A stretch of 64,000 bases of DNA, taken from positions 62,001 to 126,000 of the forward strand of contig JANFAH010000091.1 of NCBI GenBank assembly GCA_024663395.1, in the 5' to 3' direction. Origin of the DNA: Pisolithus tinctorius. Its lineage: Eukaryota; Basidiomycota; Agaricomycetes; Boletales; Pisolithaceae. Below, in pieces: positions 37,501 to 47,773 of this stretch. Positions within the stretch are counted from its first letter, which is position 1, and each line of letters starts with the position of its first letter. The notes beneath the pieces were generated by a model. That model was not told where the DNA came from, made no database searches, and saw nothing but the letters and a program-made list of their open reading frames with translations. The position numbers were made by a program, and so were the translations under genes.

Positions 37501-38010
37501 ACCCAAAAGGCGCAAGTACATAATTGACAAGGATTGTATGGCAGCGCTTCAAAATGTTTTGGCCAGTGATATGGATCTGGAGTGCGCCGCCATGTTGAGT
37601 TCCACCGTCATTGTCGTTGGAATTTGTGCCTATTCGAATCTCTTTGATCATCTACATAGCGCTATAGCTATTCTCGTCCTCATCATTCGGTGCGTTGTGC
37701 TTTGAAAGGATCGCCGAGCGTTCACTGTAGTAGTCTCGTGGTCGTGTTGGTAAGAAGGTAAGTTCCGCTCACTGGTCATCGTAGTCATGCATCATGGGCG
37801 GACACGCTCGATCGCACGGTAGGCTTCGCGATAATGTGAACAGTACGGGAGATAACTCTGTGGAGCTATTCTTGTCATGTAATGAGGCTTTTTTCGAAGG
37901 ATCCCTGAAGCGCTCATGAGGCAGTCTTATTCTCATATTGGTGAGAGGTGAGTCCCTGTGAGCGTCAATTGTTCTCGAGCATAAATGGAGTTTCTCCAAT
38001 AAAAGTGATG
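34503..38010 (+). repeat. Segmental duplication, copy 2 (about 3.5 kb)
   Basis: Matches 19214-22770 in direct orientation, including introns and 3' flank. Copy 2 lacks the neighbouring CCDC25 and PRMT3 genes. Immediately to its right the CpG-depleted TE block begins. Confidence 0.9.
34770..37035 (+). pseudogene. RBM25-like splicing factor, copy 2 (pseudogene)
   Basis: Exon by exon it follows copy 1 and still ends in a readable PWI domain with stop at 37033-37035. It carries several lesions. The start ATG region is lost after the GAC repeat. The Gln run contains TAG (about 34860). RNP1 reads GFGFGEYED instead of GFGFVEYED. TGA replaces CAA at about 35408. Thirty bases (ten codons) are missing after AACCGCAG near 35458. 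At the two places where copy 1 lost a base (A run, CC pair) copy 2 has the intact frame. It is unlikely to make a working protein. Confidence 0.85.
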
Positions 38011-38499
38011 TCACCAGTTCACCTCGTGATTGCACATATGTCCATGTGATCTTTGAAAACCGAACGAAGCCGACACTGAGAAAGTCCCAAATGTTTCCTC
38101 TCATGAGTGCTTGGCTATTTTATGGTTGCAAGTAATATTGGGTAGGTGCTTCTCATCTCCAGTGATCATGGGTATTTGTGTTTGTGAAACATTCCTGTTG
38201 AAAGTTGGACAATTGCTGTGCACGTTGGTGTGATAATTTTGGTAGACAAAACAGGATCCAATGTCATGTAGTGTGGTGATGCTTAGTCACAACATATGGG
38301 TAGCCTGCATGCCAAAACACCATTACTCATGTAGAGCCCAGGGCAGGCCTGTCAGAATAGTTCAGCCATAACAAATGAATGAGCCTGTGGGCCCAGAGTG
38401 ACAGCAATGTGTGAGCAGGCCCATGAGTGGGTGATTGCTACATATGGGTGGGCCTGTGGAGGGTACAGTAGTGGAAAGCTGGTGAGGATGTCCTAGTTT
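38011..38499. other. Start of the CpG-depleted TE block, no gene
   Basis: Sequence after the duplication breakpoint. CpG content drops within about 100 bp. No coding region or known repeat is identified. Confidence 0.35.
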
Positions 38500-38830
38500 G
38501 AGGTTTTCCTCATCTAGCTGGAACTTTATGATGACCCTGATGCAGTAGAGTTCCCCAGACCAGTTTTAGAGGAGATTTGATGAGTGGAAAGGCTATATTC
38601 AGAAAGAAGATGGATATTTGCTCTAGCAGAGGCAAAAATGCATTTCTTGGTGAAGTAGGGTTGGCTGAGTGAGTTCCAAGCCATTTATATGGCTCAGGAT
38701 TATATGCATTCCATAATCAGCCAAGTTTAAAGCACAACATCATGCTCAAAAAAGTGTCCCAATGACATGTCATTTTAGAATGGTTATATTGCAGTGCCAT
38801 GGCAACCAAATTACATGAGCAAGCCCTTGT
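38500..38830 (-). mobile_element. DNA-transposon remnant with HTH, copy 2 (inverted)
   Basis: Reverse complement of 24056-24470; LSTHQISSKTGLGNSTA corresponds to the HTH of copy 1. Together the two copies define a family, but neither holds a catalytic domain. Confidence 0.4.
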
Positions 38831-39089
38831 TATAAAGGCAACAGTTAGTGCTGTTGGAGTGAAATGACTCCAATCCATGTACGGACATAGGCACATGAGT
38901 GCATCACTTACATAAGCACTTAGAGTGCACAGTACACTAGTAAATTTTACCATAGTCCCTCAGTAGCTTGTCAAACTACTGAGGTCTCTTATGGATTCTA
39001 CTGGTTAGGAGGCCCAAGCTTGAACTCTGATTGCAGAAGACTTGTGAAGCTACCAAAAGTCCATACAGCTAATTAAGAATTGTGCCTAC

Positions 39090-40269
39090 ACTCACAAAGG
39101 ACATCCACAACTGGATTATGTACCTATGGAGAATGGGTGTTGGAGGCTGCAAATGAGTGAGGACTACTGGGTTACCTGGATGGGTCAGTGAAGTGCCCTA
39201 TCAACCCAAAAACACTTGTGGGATATGGCAAAGCATGGATACCTCAGACAGCTGAGGAAATGGCCAAGTCAAAACCCAGAAGGTCACCAAGAGGACTTGG
39301 TGACAGCAGAATGCTTTTGTGAAGTGCATCATTGCCTGTGAAATGCCAAACTCAATCTTCACACAAGTTTTGAAGCTCAAGATGGCAAGAGAAGTCTTCT
39401 CTTACCTCAAGAACCAGCTTGGAGAGGTTCCAAAGTTCCAAGGCTGGATGAGTGGCAAGGAACTGCAAGACATGATGCCCACACCACATGTGAGGTCCAA
39501 TGGACTGTCAAGGGAGCCACCTGGGAAGGAAAGGCTCAGAGATGATGGACACACAATGGCAAGAAGCAGTGGCAAAGGGGGGGCTAGGGTCACAGTCAAG
39601 GTGACCCCAAGGGTTGTGACAAAGGGTGGAAAGTTTGAATTGAAGTCCATGAAGTCCACTGAGAATGCACCTTGCCAGCACACATCCACAGTTGAAGTTG
39701 ATGGTGAGACATCTGGGGTGCTTAGTGAAAATGAAGCCATGAAGAGAGGTCTGGGCAAGGAAGCTACAGATGAGACCAATGGCCAGGATATCACAGCCAT
39801 GGAGATGGCAAACATTGAGGCAGATGGTGGGGACACAGAGATTTGCCACACATCAAACAGGCTAGAACACAAACAACTGAAAAGCACTGACAATGAAAGA
39901 CTGGCTGGGATTGTTGAGGCAAAAGTGTTACCAAGTGGCAGAGCACCTGGCTACCCACAGGCTTGGAGGACAGAGCTCAAAGGGGAGTGGGATGGCAGTT
40001 GTGCAAGCAGCATCATGGATCAACCAAGCAGCAGCACAGATGTACCACAACACTACATAGATGACCCCAGTGGCAACACAAAGGATGCCAGTGGCAGCAC
40101 ATCTGTGCTGCAGCACCACACAGGTGACCCTGGTTGCCACACACATGAAAGAAGGGCAAAAATGAGTGCCACAGACACCTCAAACTGCCCTCAGCCACCA
40201 GCCAACCATCTGAGGGAAGGCATCAGCACTACAGCTGTTAAACAGCATGTGGGGGCTGACAAGCTGTGA
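39090..40269 (+). pseudogene. Ty1/copia Gag remnant (UBN2-like)
   Basis: Plus frames read YLDGSVKCPINPKTL, then after a shift KCIIACEMPNSIFTQVLK and AREVFSYLKNQLGEV, the pattern of copia Gag (UBN2 domain). An unusually long open tail of about 240 residues continues to TAVKQHVGADKL and a stop at 40269. It is rich in Ser, Thr, Gly and His, with acidic and amphipathic stretches but no zinc knuckle. No copia protease, integrase or RT follows. Confidence 0.6.
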
Positions 40270-40502
40270 GGAGGGGTCAGGTGGGCATGCAAAACCTGAG
40301 GATGCAGCTGAGGACATGTCAAGTCAGCTCTACATCAACAAGATGTTATCAAAGTAGGACCTGCCTGGATGCAAATCTACCAAATTCATTGAGCAGAAGC
40401 ATGCACCACCAAGAATATGCCATGAATGCCTACCAATTATAATCAGTCAACACCCTTTGTAATGAGCAACAAACCCAAATCACAAGTTAAACCAAAACAA
40501 GT

Positions 40503-40518
40503 GCTGCTTGAGGGGGAG
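40503..40518 (+). other. Polypurine tract of a copia element
   Basis: GCTTGAGGGGGAGTG followed by TGTAGTGG resembles the polypurine tract and 3' LTR start of copia elements. Between the Gag remnant and this tract only about 230 bp remain, so most of Pol has been deleted. Confidence 0.45.
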
Positions 40519-41350
40519 TGTAGTGGTAGTGCAAGCAGTTGCACAAGTGGCCAAGATGCCAGTGCAAGGGATCTGTGAGGCAACACAAACAAGGCTACCT
40601 CAGGCTTGCAGAAGGAAGTCAAGTCAGACAACTATACAGAGCATACAAACAGGCATGTGGAGTCTTGGATCACAGCAGAAGAAAGCCAAGAAGGCATGAC
40701 TGGAGATGTTGTCACAAAAGCTATAAACAGCTACACAAATGAGTCAGCATGAAACAAGAGCTATCAGCACGTTGTTACAAAGGTTGGATTGGCATGAGAT
40801 GTACCTGAACATTGCCATGATGCAATGGAGCCTGCACAGGACCACACTGTCCAGAGCAAAGCCAAAGAACCTATAGATGAACCTCAGAATGTGTGACCAC
40901 ACAAAGAGGTCATCCAGAACCTACCAGACCAAATGTTGAATGTCCCACCTACTTATCAAATGAGCAACTGTGGGGATTACAGAAATGCAAACAGCCACAA
41001 CCCAAGCAAGATTGCACAGTGGCAACCTTACAAGAGACCTCTGATAGCCAGCTCAAACTCAAGGGAGGTGTGTTGAGAGGCAAGAAGAGTCATCTCAAGG
41101 AGATTGTGGAGAGACTGGAAGTGACAAAGGTCAGTGGCGGAATGGTCAAGAATGGAAAAACCCACCAGATGTGGAAAAGTGGCCAGTGAAGGCCAAAAGT
41201 GACCAGGACAGAGGCTGTGGTCACTATGCTGACTCACATGGAGACAGAAATGTATTGCCACCTGTGAATGAGACTCGATGTGCCTGTGGAGACACCCTCA
41301 ACAGGCTGGAGCTGCATAGTAGTGCACCAGGGGGCACAGGACTGTATGTC
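40519..41350. other. Probable copia LTR remains and unassigned repeat debris
   Basis: Sequence after the polypurine tract includes a TATA-like CTATAAAC near 40722. The LTR end and a matching 5' LTR could not be located. No gene. Confidence 0.35.
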
Positions 41351-41355
41351 AAGTG

Positions 41356-41690
41356 TCACAACCATGCATTTATCCCAAGTCCCTACTCACTCTGCACCCT
41401 ACTCTGCCAGTCATTCACTCACTCCACACCAACTCCACCTGCCCTCTACCATTTATGAGCCTTCTCCACTCTGTCTGCTGTCAGACTTGTACTGGTCTAC
41501 TGTTGGACCATGCAGACTGTCCCCCAAGAGGTCATGTGACCTTCCTTTGGCCTTCTCCTTGACACTGCATGGTGAGGTACTCTGCAGTGCATGCACCTCA
41601 TGGTTCAGCACCTGGACTGTTTCCTTTTGGGTCTGCTGTATGTTTCTCCATCTACCCTTCATTCATTGTCCAGGAAGTTTTACTTATGTA
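41356..41690 (+). repeat. LTR family A, truncated inverted copy
   Basis: Reverse complement of the distal half of the LTR at 42565-43298 (from its GGTCATGACA end to the GGAAGTTTTACTT segment). Confidence 0.7.
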
Positions 41691-41799
41691 GAACATCTCC
41701 ATGGGACCATGTACTGAAATGTCTACATGGATGCATCAAAATTGTCATGACAGTACCTCAACCCCAGCCAGACTCACCCTCACATTCATCCAGTCTGGC

Positions 41800-42546
41800 C
41801 TCAGTGTGAGTCAAAGTGTGGCTCAGTGGTGAAAACCAACCAAAACCAACACAAAAGACAAAGAAAGTGAGTGGTTGTGTGCCTATGTGGTACCTAGATG
41901 ATAGAACCTTTTGTCTGGGTGGGTTGTTGTGAGCTACAACACTCAAAGATGTGTGCCAAGCATTGTGGGTGCTCCTGACAAAGAGGGAGCAAGAATGCAA
42001 TAGAATGCAATGGGGTAGATTGCTGTCAGCCTGCAGAAGGATGAATAAAGACTTAATTTGATGTTCTGAGCTGTACTGAGCTCAGGGAGGACTTGGAGCA
42101 AAGCTGATTGATGATGGACAATAATAGGCAAAGTAGATGATAGTTAGACCCTTAATAACATCTCAACTATTGAAGCTGCTGAATGAATTACTGAGAGATG
42201 ATAAAATGCAAGAAAGAGGGGCTCTCTGATGTCTTCTTCTTATTCAGCTATCTAAGTACAGTGATTTATATACAGTACAGGGGCATTGCCTATGGAAAAC
42301 AAGGTGCAAACACTTGGTAAGTGATTGGTAACTGATAAGTAAGGAATGTAAGCAGTGGGTAATCATCTTAGAAAGCATTGGTGAGCATTGGTAAGGATAA
42401 GTAAGCCAAAAGGCAAAAGGCAAAGAATCAGTAAGCAAAATCAAAAGATTGGTAAGTATTGGCAATAGGTGAGTCAAGGACAGTCAGAATGTCAAAGTAT
42501 GAGTCAAGTAATGTCAGAAACTGGGAAAGTGCACTGGAATCACATT
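41800..42546 (-). repeat. LTR family B copy
   Basis: Reverse complement of the LTR-like core at 47774-48543, with the same start (TGTGAT...CAGTGCAC) at 42546 and the same TATA region (GTATATAAA). The end at about 41800 is diverged. Outside the TG end it is followed by TTAGGGGGAGG, as in the other copy. Confidence 0.65.
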
Positions 42547-42564
42547 AGGGGGAGGCTGTGCATG

Positions 42565-43298
42565 TGTCAGGTCCAGGCCTACTCTGACCAACTCTGACAC
42601 TTAACAAGGTCTAGAGAGTGGTTTGGAAGCAAGTCTGACACAAAGGAACAGAACTCCAACTGGCAGAGTGATGGCAGGAATGAAGTCTGCCAAAGCAAAG
42701 GTGGAGTGGAGTGAGGGTGTTGGATTTAGCTTGTGCACTACCCCCTTGCATGATCTCGGCCCTCATATTTCAGAGGGAGAGTACAGACAGAGAGTCAGAG
42801 GTAACTCCGACAGACAGAGGTCAGAGACAGAAGGAGTAGGAACTAAGTTGATATTTGTACTGAGGAATGGTGGAGTATGATACATGCTTTTATACTACTA
42901 CAGAGGTACAGTAACCAGAATTGGAACTGACATATGGAGACTCATAAATTTTCAAGTAAAACTTCCTGGATGATGAATGAAGGGTAGATGGAGGACATAT
43001 GAATGGGTAACATAGATCATCCAGAAAAGGAAACAGTCCAGGTGCTGGACCATGCAGTGCATGTGCTGTGGAGTACCTGACTGCATGCTGTCAGGGAGAA
43101 GTCCAAAGGTAGTCACATGACTCCTCAGAGAGCAGTCCACATGGTCCAGCTGAAGAGCAGTACAGGTCTGACAGCAGTCAGAGTGGAGATGGTTTGTAAA
43201 TGATAGAAGGTGGGTGGAGTTGGCACAGAGTGGGTGAATGACTGACAGAAAAGGGTGTGGAGTTAGTGAGGACACAGGATGAACGCATGGTCATGACA
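42565..43298 (-). repeat. LTR family A, 3' LTR of a gypsy element
   Basis: 734 bp, TGTCA...TGACA ends, minus-strand TATAAAAG at 42887-42894. On its right the minus strand shows a G-rich polypurine tract (CTAAGGGGGGGGGCAC) leading into it, so it is the 3' LTR of the minus-strand element whose integrase lies at 44940-46060. No target duplication is found for it with the LTR at 51776. Confidence 0.8.
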
Positions 43299-43313
43299 GT
43301 GCCCCCCCCCTTA
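43299..43313 (-). other. Polypurine tract of the family A gypsy element
   Basis: A run of nine or more G on the minus strand directly upstream of the LTR start. It sets the orientation of the element. Confidence 0.65.
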
Positions 43314-43492
43314 GGGCCTGAACCCCTGAAGGCCATATGTACAGGATGAGATCAACATGAGTTGATCATTTGAAATTACTTTGATGCCTCGAGGATGATG
43401 GCTTTAGCTGTGGCAGAGCTCTGTTGGAGTCTGAAGAACTGCTTAAAAACACATGTTAGGGTACTGAACCTTTGTCCTTTCCCCCCATCACC

Positions 43493-44748
43493 ATGTCTTC
43501 CCAATGCCAGAGCAAAACCCCCCAGCCAACCCCCAGCCATGTCTGTGACTACTCCCAAGTCGCAGATGAAGAGCTGGTCATCCTCACCAATGACTCCACC
43601 AACACCAAGTGAGAGAAGTCCATGGAGAAGGTGCACTGACAAGAGGAGGCCAAGTGGAGGGAGAGAGAGCACAAGGCCAAGTGTGAGGAGGCCAAGAGGC
43701 AGAAGGTGGAGGAGGAGTGGTTGGAGGCAGAGCAGAAGAAGAGAGCAGAAGAGGAGGCTCAGAGGAGGAGGGTGATGGAGGAAGAGGAGGCTCAAAAGAA
43801 GAGGGTGGCAGAGGAAGAGGCAGAGAGGCAGAGGCAGAGAGCCTCTCAGGAGAGGGCCCAGGCCAGGCAGGATAAGGCTGTGCAGAGGTGAGTAGCAGAT
43901 TACTGCAAGTCAGGTGGAGCTGACCCCCCCCCTTTTTTTTTTTTTTGACCTTATTCTGTTTTAGGTTAACCAGTGTGGTGTACAATGTTAACACCACCCA
44001 GAAGGTCCCTGGGGCCTCTGTGGTGGTCACCATGACCAAGAGAGCCCCCTGCACTCACTGTATAGTGAGTCTGATGGTGGGACAGTGCGAGCTGGGACAA
44101 GGCAAGACCAGGGCCTGCATGCCCTGTCATAACAAGAAGATGTGCAGTTGGATGTGGGAAGAGGTGGTGGCAGGGCCCTCATGGAAGAGAGCAGGGATGG
44201 GGAGCTCCCAAGGAGAGAAGAAGAAGAGGATGCAAGGGAAGGGAAAGGAGAAAGCAACAGAGATGGAGGAAGCAGATGACAAGTGGGAGATAGGTGGAGA
44301 AGATGAGGAGGAGCTGCAGACACTGCACAAGGGACCCTCAGGAGCAGGGGTCTCCTCCTGGTGGGTGGAGTGGGAATGAGGGTGGCAGCTGCAGGCTGTG
44401 GAGAGGTATGCAGAGGCACACGAGGAGGCTGCAACAGCCTTTGAGAGGATGGCAAGGGTGGCAGAGCAGATGGCAGAGGCCGTGGAGTGGACAGCCAATG
44501 AGTGGGGGCTGTACCACAAGTGGGTGGAATGGGCAGAGATGAGGAGGAGGGATGATGCATGCAAGGCCAAGATGGCCAAGTTTGAGCATGCAGGAGGAGG
44601 ATGGGAGAGGCCTCAGTCAGAGGTGATGGAGGACAAGAATGAGGAAGTGGATGAAGGTGTAGAGGGGGACAATGAAGAGGAAGTCGAGGGAGAGCAGGAG
44701 GGCAGTGAAGAACAGGAGGGTGGCAGAGAGCAGGCGATGGAAGAGTAG
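43493..44748 (+). pseudogene. Antisense ORF in gypsy element: coiled coil plus Cys6-type zinc cluster
   Basis: A true ATG at 43493 begins MSSQCQSKTPQPTPSHV, then DEELVILTNDST. A long Glu/Lys/Arg coiled coil follows (REREHKAKCEEAKRQKVEEE ... QRQRASQERAQARQDKAVQR). After an intron (43888-43964) comes CTHCIVSLMVGQCELGQGK and ACMPCHNKKMCSW, six cysteines spaced like a fungal zinc cluster. It continues with a KGKEKATE basic/acidic linker, a second helical part (ERYAEAHEEAATAFERMARV) and a Glu-rich end, stop at 44748. It lies between the 3' LTR and the integrase of a minus-strand gypsy element but is coded on the opposite strand. Three in-frame TGA codons (43610, 43637, about 44377) interrupt it; each could come from CGA. 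It may bind DNA, by analogy with zinc clusters only. Confidence 0.65.
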
Positions 44749-44939
44749 AGTAGTTTTGTTTTGTTTTTGTTTTTTTTGTTTTTAGTTTGTATATTTTTTG
44801 TACCACTACAAAATAGACCTGTGACTTTGTTTGTGACTCTGAGAAGTGAAACAGATAAGTGGAGAAAATTCTAAAGTACTTAAGGTAGTTTGGTAAGGGG
44901 CAGAGTTGGCCTGTGGAGGAAGGTAATGTGGGCAGAGTA

Positions 44940-46216
44940 CTAAGGTGGAGGTTGATATGGGCCAGGCTTGTGTGGATAGCATTTGTGGAAAGCAGAGACT
45001 ATGTCAGAAGCATGATCTAGTTCAGTTGCAAGCAACCAAGAGGTTTCTTCATCAGTGTTCTTGTAACCAGCCCAGTGGACTAGGTACAAGAGTTGGCAGT
45101 GGCAGTGATGATGGTCCACCTTAGAGTTGAGTATCTCCAATACTTTGTACTCAAGGTCACCATTGACATCCACTGGCAGAGGCAGAGGTTGTTGTTGGTT
45201 TGGGAAGGGGTTAGCCACTGTGGCTTCCAGTTGCAAGACATGGAAGACCAGATGTACCAAGCACATAGAGTCAGGGAGCTTAAGGGTGATGGAGTGTGTA
45301 CCTGGCCTGGCCAAGATGGTGAATGGACCTAAGTACTTTTCAGAGAGTTTTTCCAAAGGATGAGTGGAGCAGAAGTACTTGGCTTTGACATAGGCCTGTT
45401 CTCTGACCTTGAACTCAGGCAGAGGTATGCATTTAGCATCTGCTGGACCCTGGTAGTGCTGCTGAGTGGCAGACATTTCAGAGCAGAGGAAGTCATGAAG
45501 GGTGGAGAGCTCAATGACATAGTTGTGAGCCCTCAGAGAGGTGAAGTCTTGGTCAGGGACCACAGACAGGTTTGGATGGTATCCCTTGTTAGCGAAGAAG
45601 GGAGAAATTCCAGTTGTCACACTTGGTGTGTTGTTGAAAGTGAACTCTGCTAGAGGTAACAGCTCAGCCCAATTGTCTTGTTGGTAGTTACAGTAGACAT
45701 GAAGGTACTGCTCGAGGGTCTGGTTCATTTGCTTGGTCTGTCCATCACCTTCTGGGTGGTAACCTGAAGTGAAGTGAAGACGCATATCAAGGGCTTTTCC
45801 TAGAGAGCAGAAGAAGTGTGAGATGAACTCAGGACCTCTGTCGGAGGTGACATTAGCTGGCACTCCATGCTTGGAGAAGACATGGGTAAGGAAGAGCTTA
45901 GTGAGTTCAGTGGAGGTGATGGAGTCATGGGTGGGGATGAACACCACTTGCTTTGAGAGGTGGTCCACTACCATGAGGATGGCAGAGTAGCCATCAGAGT
46001 TGGGGAGGTGTTCAATGAAATCTGTTACACCTGCATCAGGGGTCCTTCCTTTTTTGACCCAACTCTCAAGTCACATGTGTCACATGCCTTGTTGCATTGT
46101 TTGTCCTCGCCATGGTCATCCTCAGTCTTAAGGCATCTAGAGCCTTGGGGTCGCTGGTGCTGGGGGTATTTCCAATACCTACTGATGTGGCATGCATCGT
46201 CATCACTCTGACTCAC
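44940..46216 (-). pseudogene. Gypsy integrase core, C-terminal domain and chromodomain
   Basis: One long open frame (45974-44940) holds VVDHLSKQVVFIPTHDSIT, VTSDRGPEFISHFFC (second catalytic Asp), HFTSGYHPEGDGQTKQMNQ (third position: Glu of the usual QTER is replaced by Lys-Gln here), WAELLPLAEFTFNNTPS, the SH3-like part (EKLSEKYLGPFTILARPG) and a chromodomain (YKVLEILNSKVD, LYLVHWAGYKNTDEETSWL). Upstream, DFIEHLPNSDGYSAILM continues in frame to about 46020, but the zinc-finger side is disrupted by a deletion; CNKACDTCD near 46090 is a remnant. RT and protease are missing. The long frame in CpG-poor DNA suggests moderate age. Confidence 0.82.
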
Positions 46217-46664
46217 AGCTGCACCTGCAGCTGATTGACAGTATTTCGTTTATGTCTACTTTCTTCTTCTGACTCACTTATGTTGCCTGGATGTTTAGTT
46301 CTTAGTTCCAGTGTCAGGCTCCTTGCTGTGTGTTGATCATGCAGCTGGTATAGCCTTCGTCTCCATGTCTACCCCCATCTTTGACACCATATGACTCCTT
46401 TTCTATTTCATTGTTGACTGCTGTGGATACTTACTGCCTAGATGGCATGACTGGTATGGTACTCATGTCCTGAGTTATTTAAACCCCCATACCATACCCT
46501 GTATCCTCAGTTTTTTGATTACTTGCAACTCAGCTATCATCTTTGACTCATACCTTGTTCCCTCTTCTGTCATGATCTCAGAAGAACTTGCCAGCAAGAG
46601 TGAACCTCTGTCAGTACTTGTCAACAACAAGTTGAGCCATAGGGGTTACGATAAGTTCAGCCTG
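46217..46664. other. Unassigned, LTR-like sequence
   Basis: Contains TATTTAAACCCCC near 46478, like the promoter part of an LTR, but the ends could not be defined. No gene. Confidence 0.3.
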
Positions 46665-47773
46665 TTGTCACACACCAAAGGTGTTGTGGACATGGTTACA
46701 GCTGACTCTGCCTAACTCGTTGACAAGTTGTGCACAATGCCCAAGCATGCAGATGAAGACTAAAGGCCTCATGCGTAGAAAGACTGTCAGACATTAACAG
46801 TCATCCTTCACACAAGAGCGAGTCATCAGTGCTAAAGAGAAAAGAGGAAGCAAGTTAAGTGCATGTTAAAGGTTTTTAGCACCCGTGTATGGCATTCTGG
46901 TTTTCGTCATATCTCCACCAATTCCAAAGATATCGATTCTGTTCCCACACTCGCTTAAAGTGCTCAGCCCCATGATTCTTCCTTCCAAATTTGGAGAGGA
47001 TCCTCACACCCTGTGTGTTTCTACAGCACTCCATCCATCAGACACTCATTTTGCTAAGTCCATCAATCATGGCCACCTCTTCGTCGATCATCTCACTTGT
47101 CTCATTTGCCAGAGACGGTGGCTACGTATATCTGCCAGGCATTCCCACCAGCTTCTGTCCTGAAGCCCCCTGGTTCATCCCATTGTTGTCAGCCCCATCT
47201 CATCCCATGCAGCTTGGTCAGTGTGTTCTCCTTGTCAGTATGACTTCCAGAAGGACATTCTTTGGTCGCCTCAGGTCTGTCACTCAGCTAGAAAGGTCTT
47301 ATGTGGTTGTTTCAGTCTCCCTGGTTGATGAAGCATATGGATCATTCCTCCCTGCTCCCTGCACCATCTTTGTTCCAATCTCATCCATCATTCTTCCTAC
47401 ATTGCAACAGCTGCAGCATAGTCTACTGTTCTCCAGCCTCCCTGATCGCATTCATGATGAGTATGACATGCATCTTGCCTTCTTACTGCAAGATCCAGCA
47501 GAAGACGTCCCCCCTTCTCCTCCTCCTCCATCAGAGCCCCATTCATGAAGTTTTTGTTAACTTCGCTGAGAGGATGGAAGGGTGGGAGATGCGATCACAT
47601 ATGCTCTCATTGCCCCACAGACCCCCAATGCCCTAGCCCCCTTTGACACCTGACTCATGCCCTTCAATTCTGGAATTAATACTTCCCTATCTGGAAACAC
47701 CGTCCATCTGTCATGCTGTCTTTGGATCTAGAGATGTCTCTGCTGAGATCTAACTTGCATTGCCACCCCCTAA
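46665..47773 (+). repeat. Left arm of 3-kb palindrome (1109 bp)
   Basis: Matches 48544-49652 in inverted orientation over its full length; both arms are 1109 bp. Differences are mainly transitions. The outer junction is TTGTCACACACC, beyond which the flanks are unrelated. Confidence 0.88.
47069..47548 (+). CDS. Unknown ORF in palindrome arm (159 aa)
   Basis: A true ATG at 47069 opens MATSSSIISLVSFARDGGYV, then YLPGIPTSFCPEAPWFIP, VLLVSMTSRRTFFGRLRSV, SYVVVSVSLVDEAYGSFLP, and a Pro-rich end (SPPPPSEPHS). No domain is recognised. The same frame is open in the other arm (49248 to 48910, minus) until a TGA at the codon that reads CAA here. Preservation of the frame in both arms suggests it was once coding, probably a transposon gene. 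Confidence 0.4.
   Translation: MATSSSIISLVSFARDGGYVYLPGIPTSFCPEAPWFIPLLSAPSHPMQLGQCVLLVSMTSRRTFFGRLRSVTQLERSYVVVSVSLVDEAYGSFLPAPCTIFVPISSIILPTLQQLQHSLLFSSLPDRIHDEYDMHLAFLLQDPAEDVPPSPPPPSEPHS

Noticed and set aside
39402..39893. Minus-strand frame of about 160 codons opposite the copia Gag
   Set aside because: Shadow of the Gag tail; only the plus strand has UBN2-like sequence.
44027..44806. Pro/Leu-rich minus-strand frame of about 260 codons
   Set aside because: It is the complement of the Glu/Lys-rich antisense ORF with intron and zinc cluster; composition alone keeps it open.
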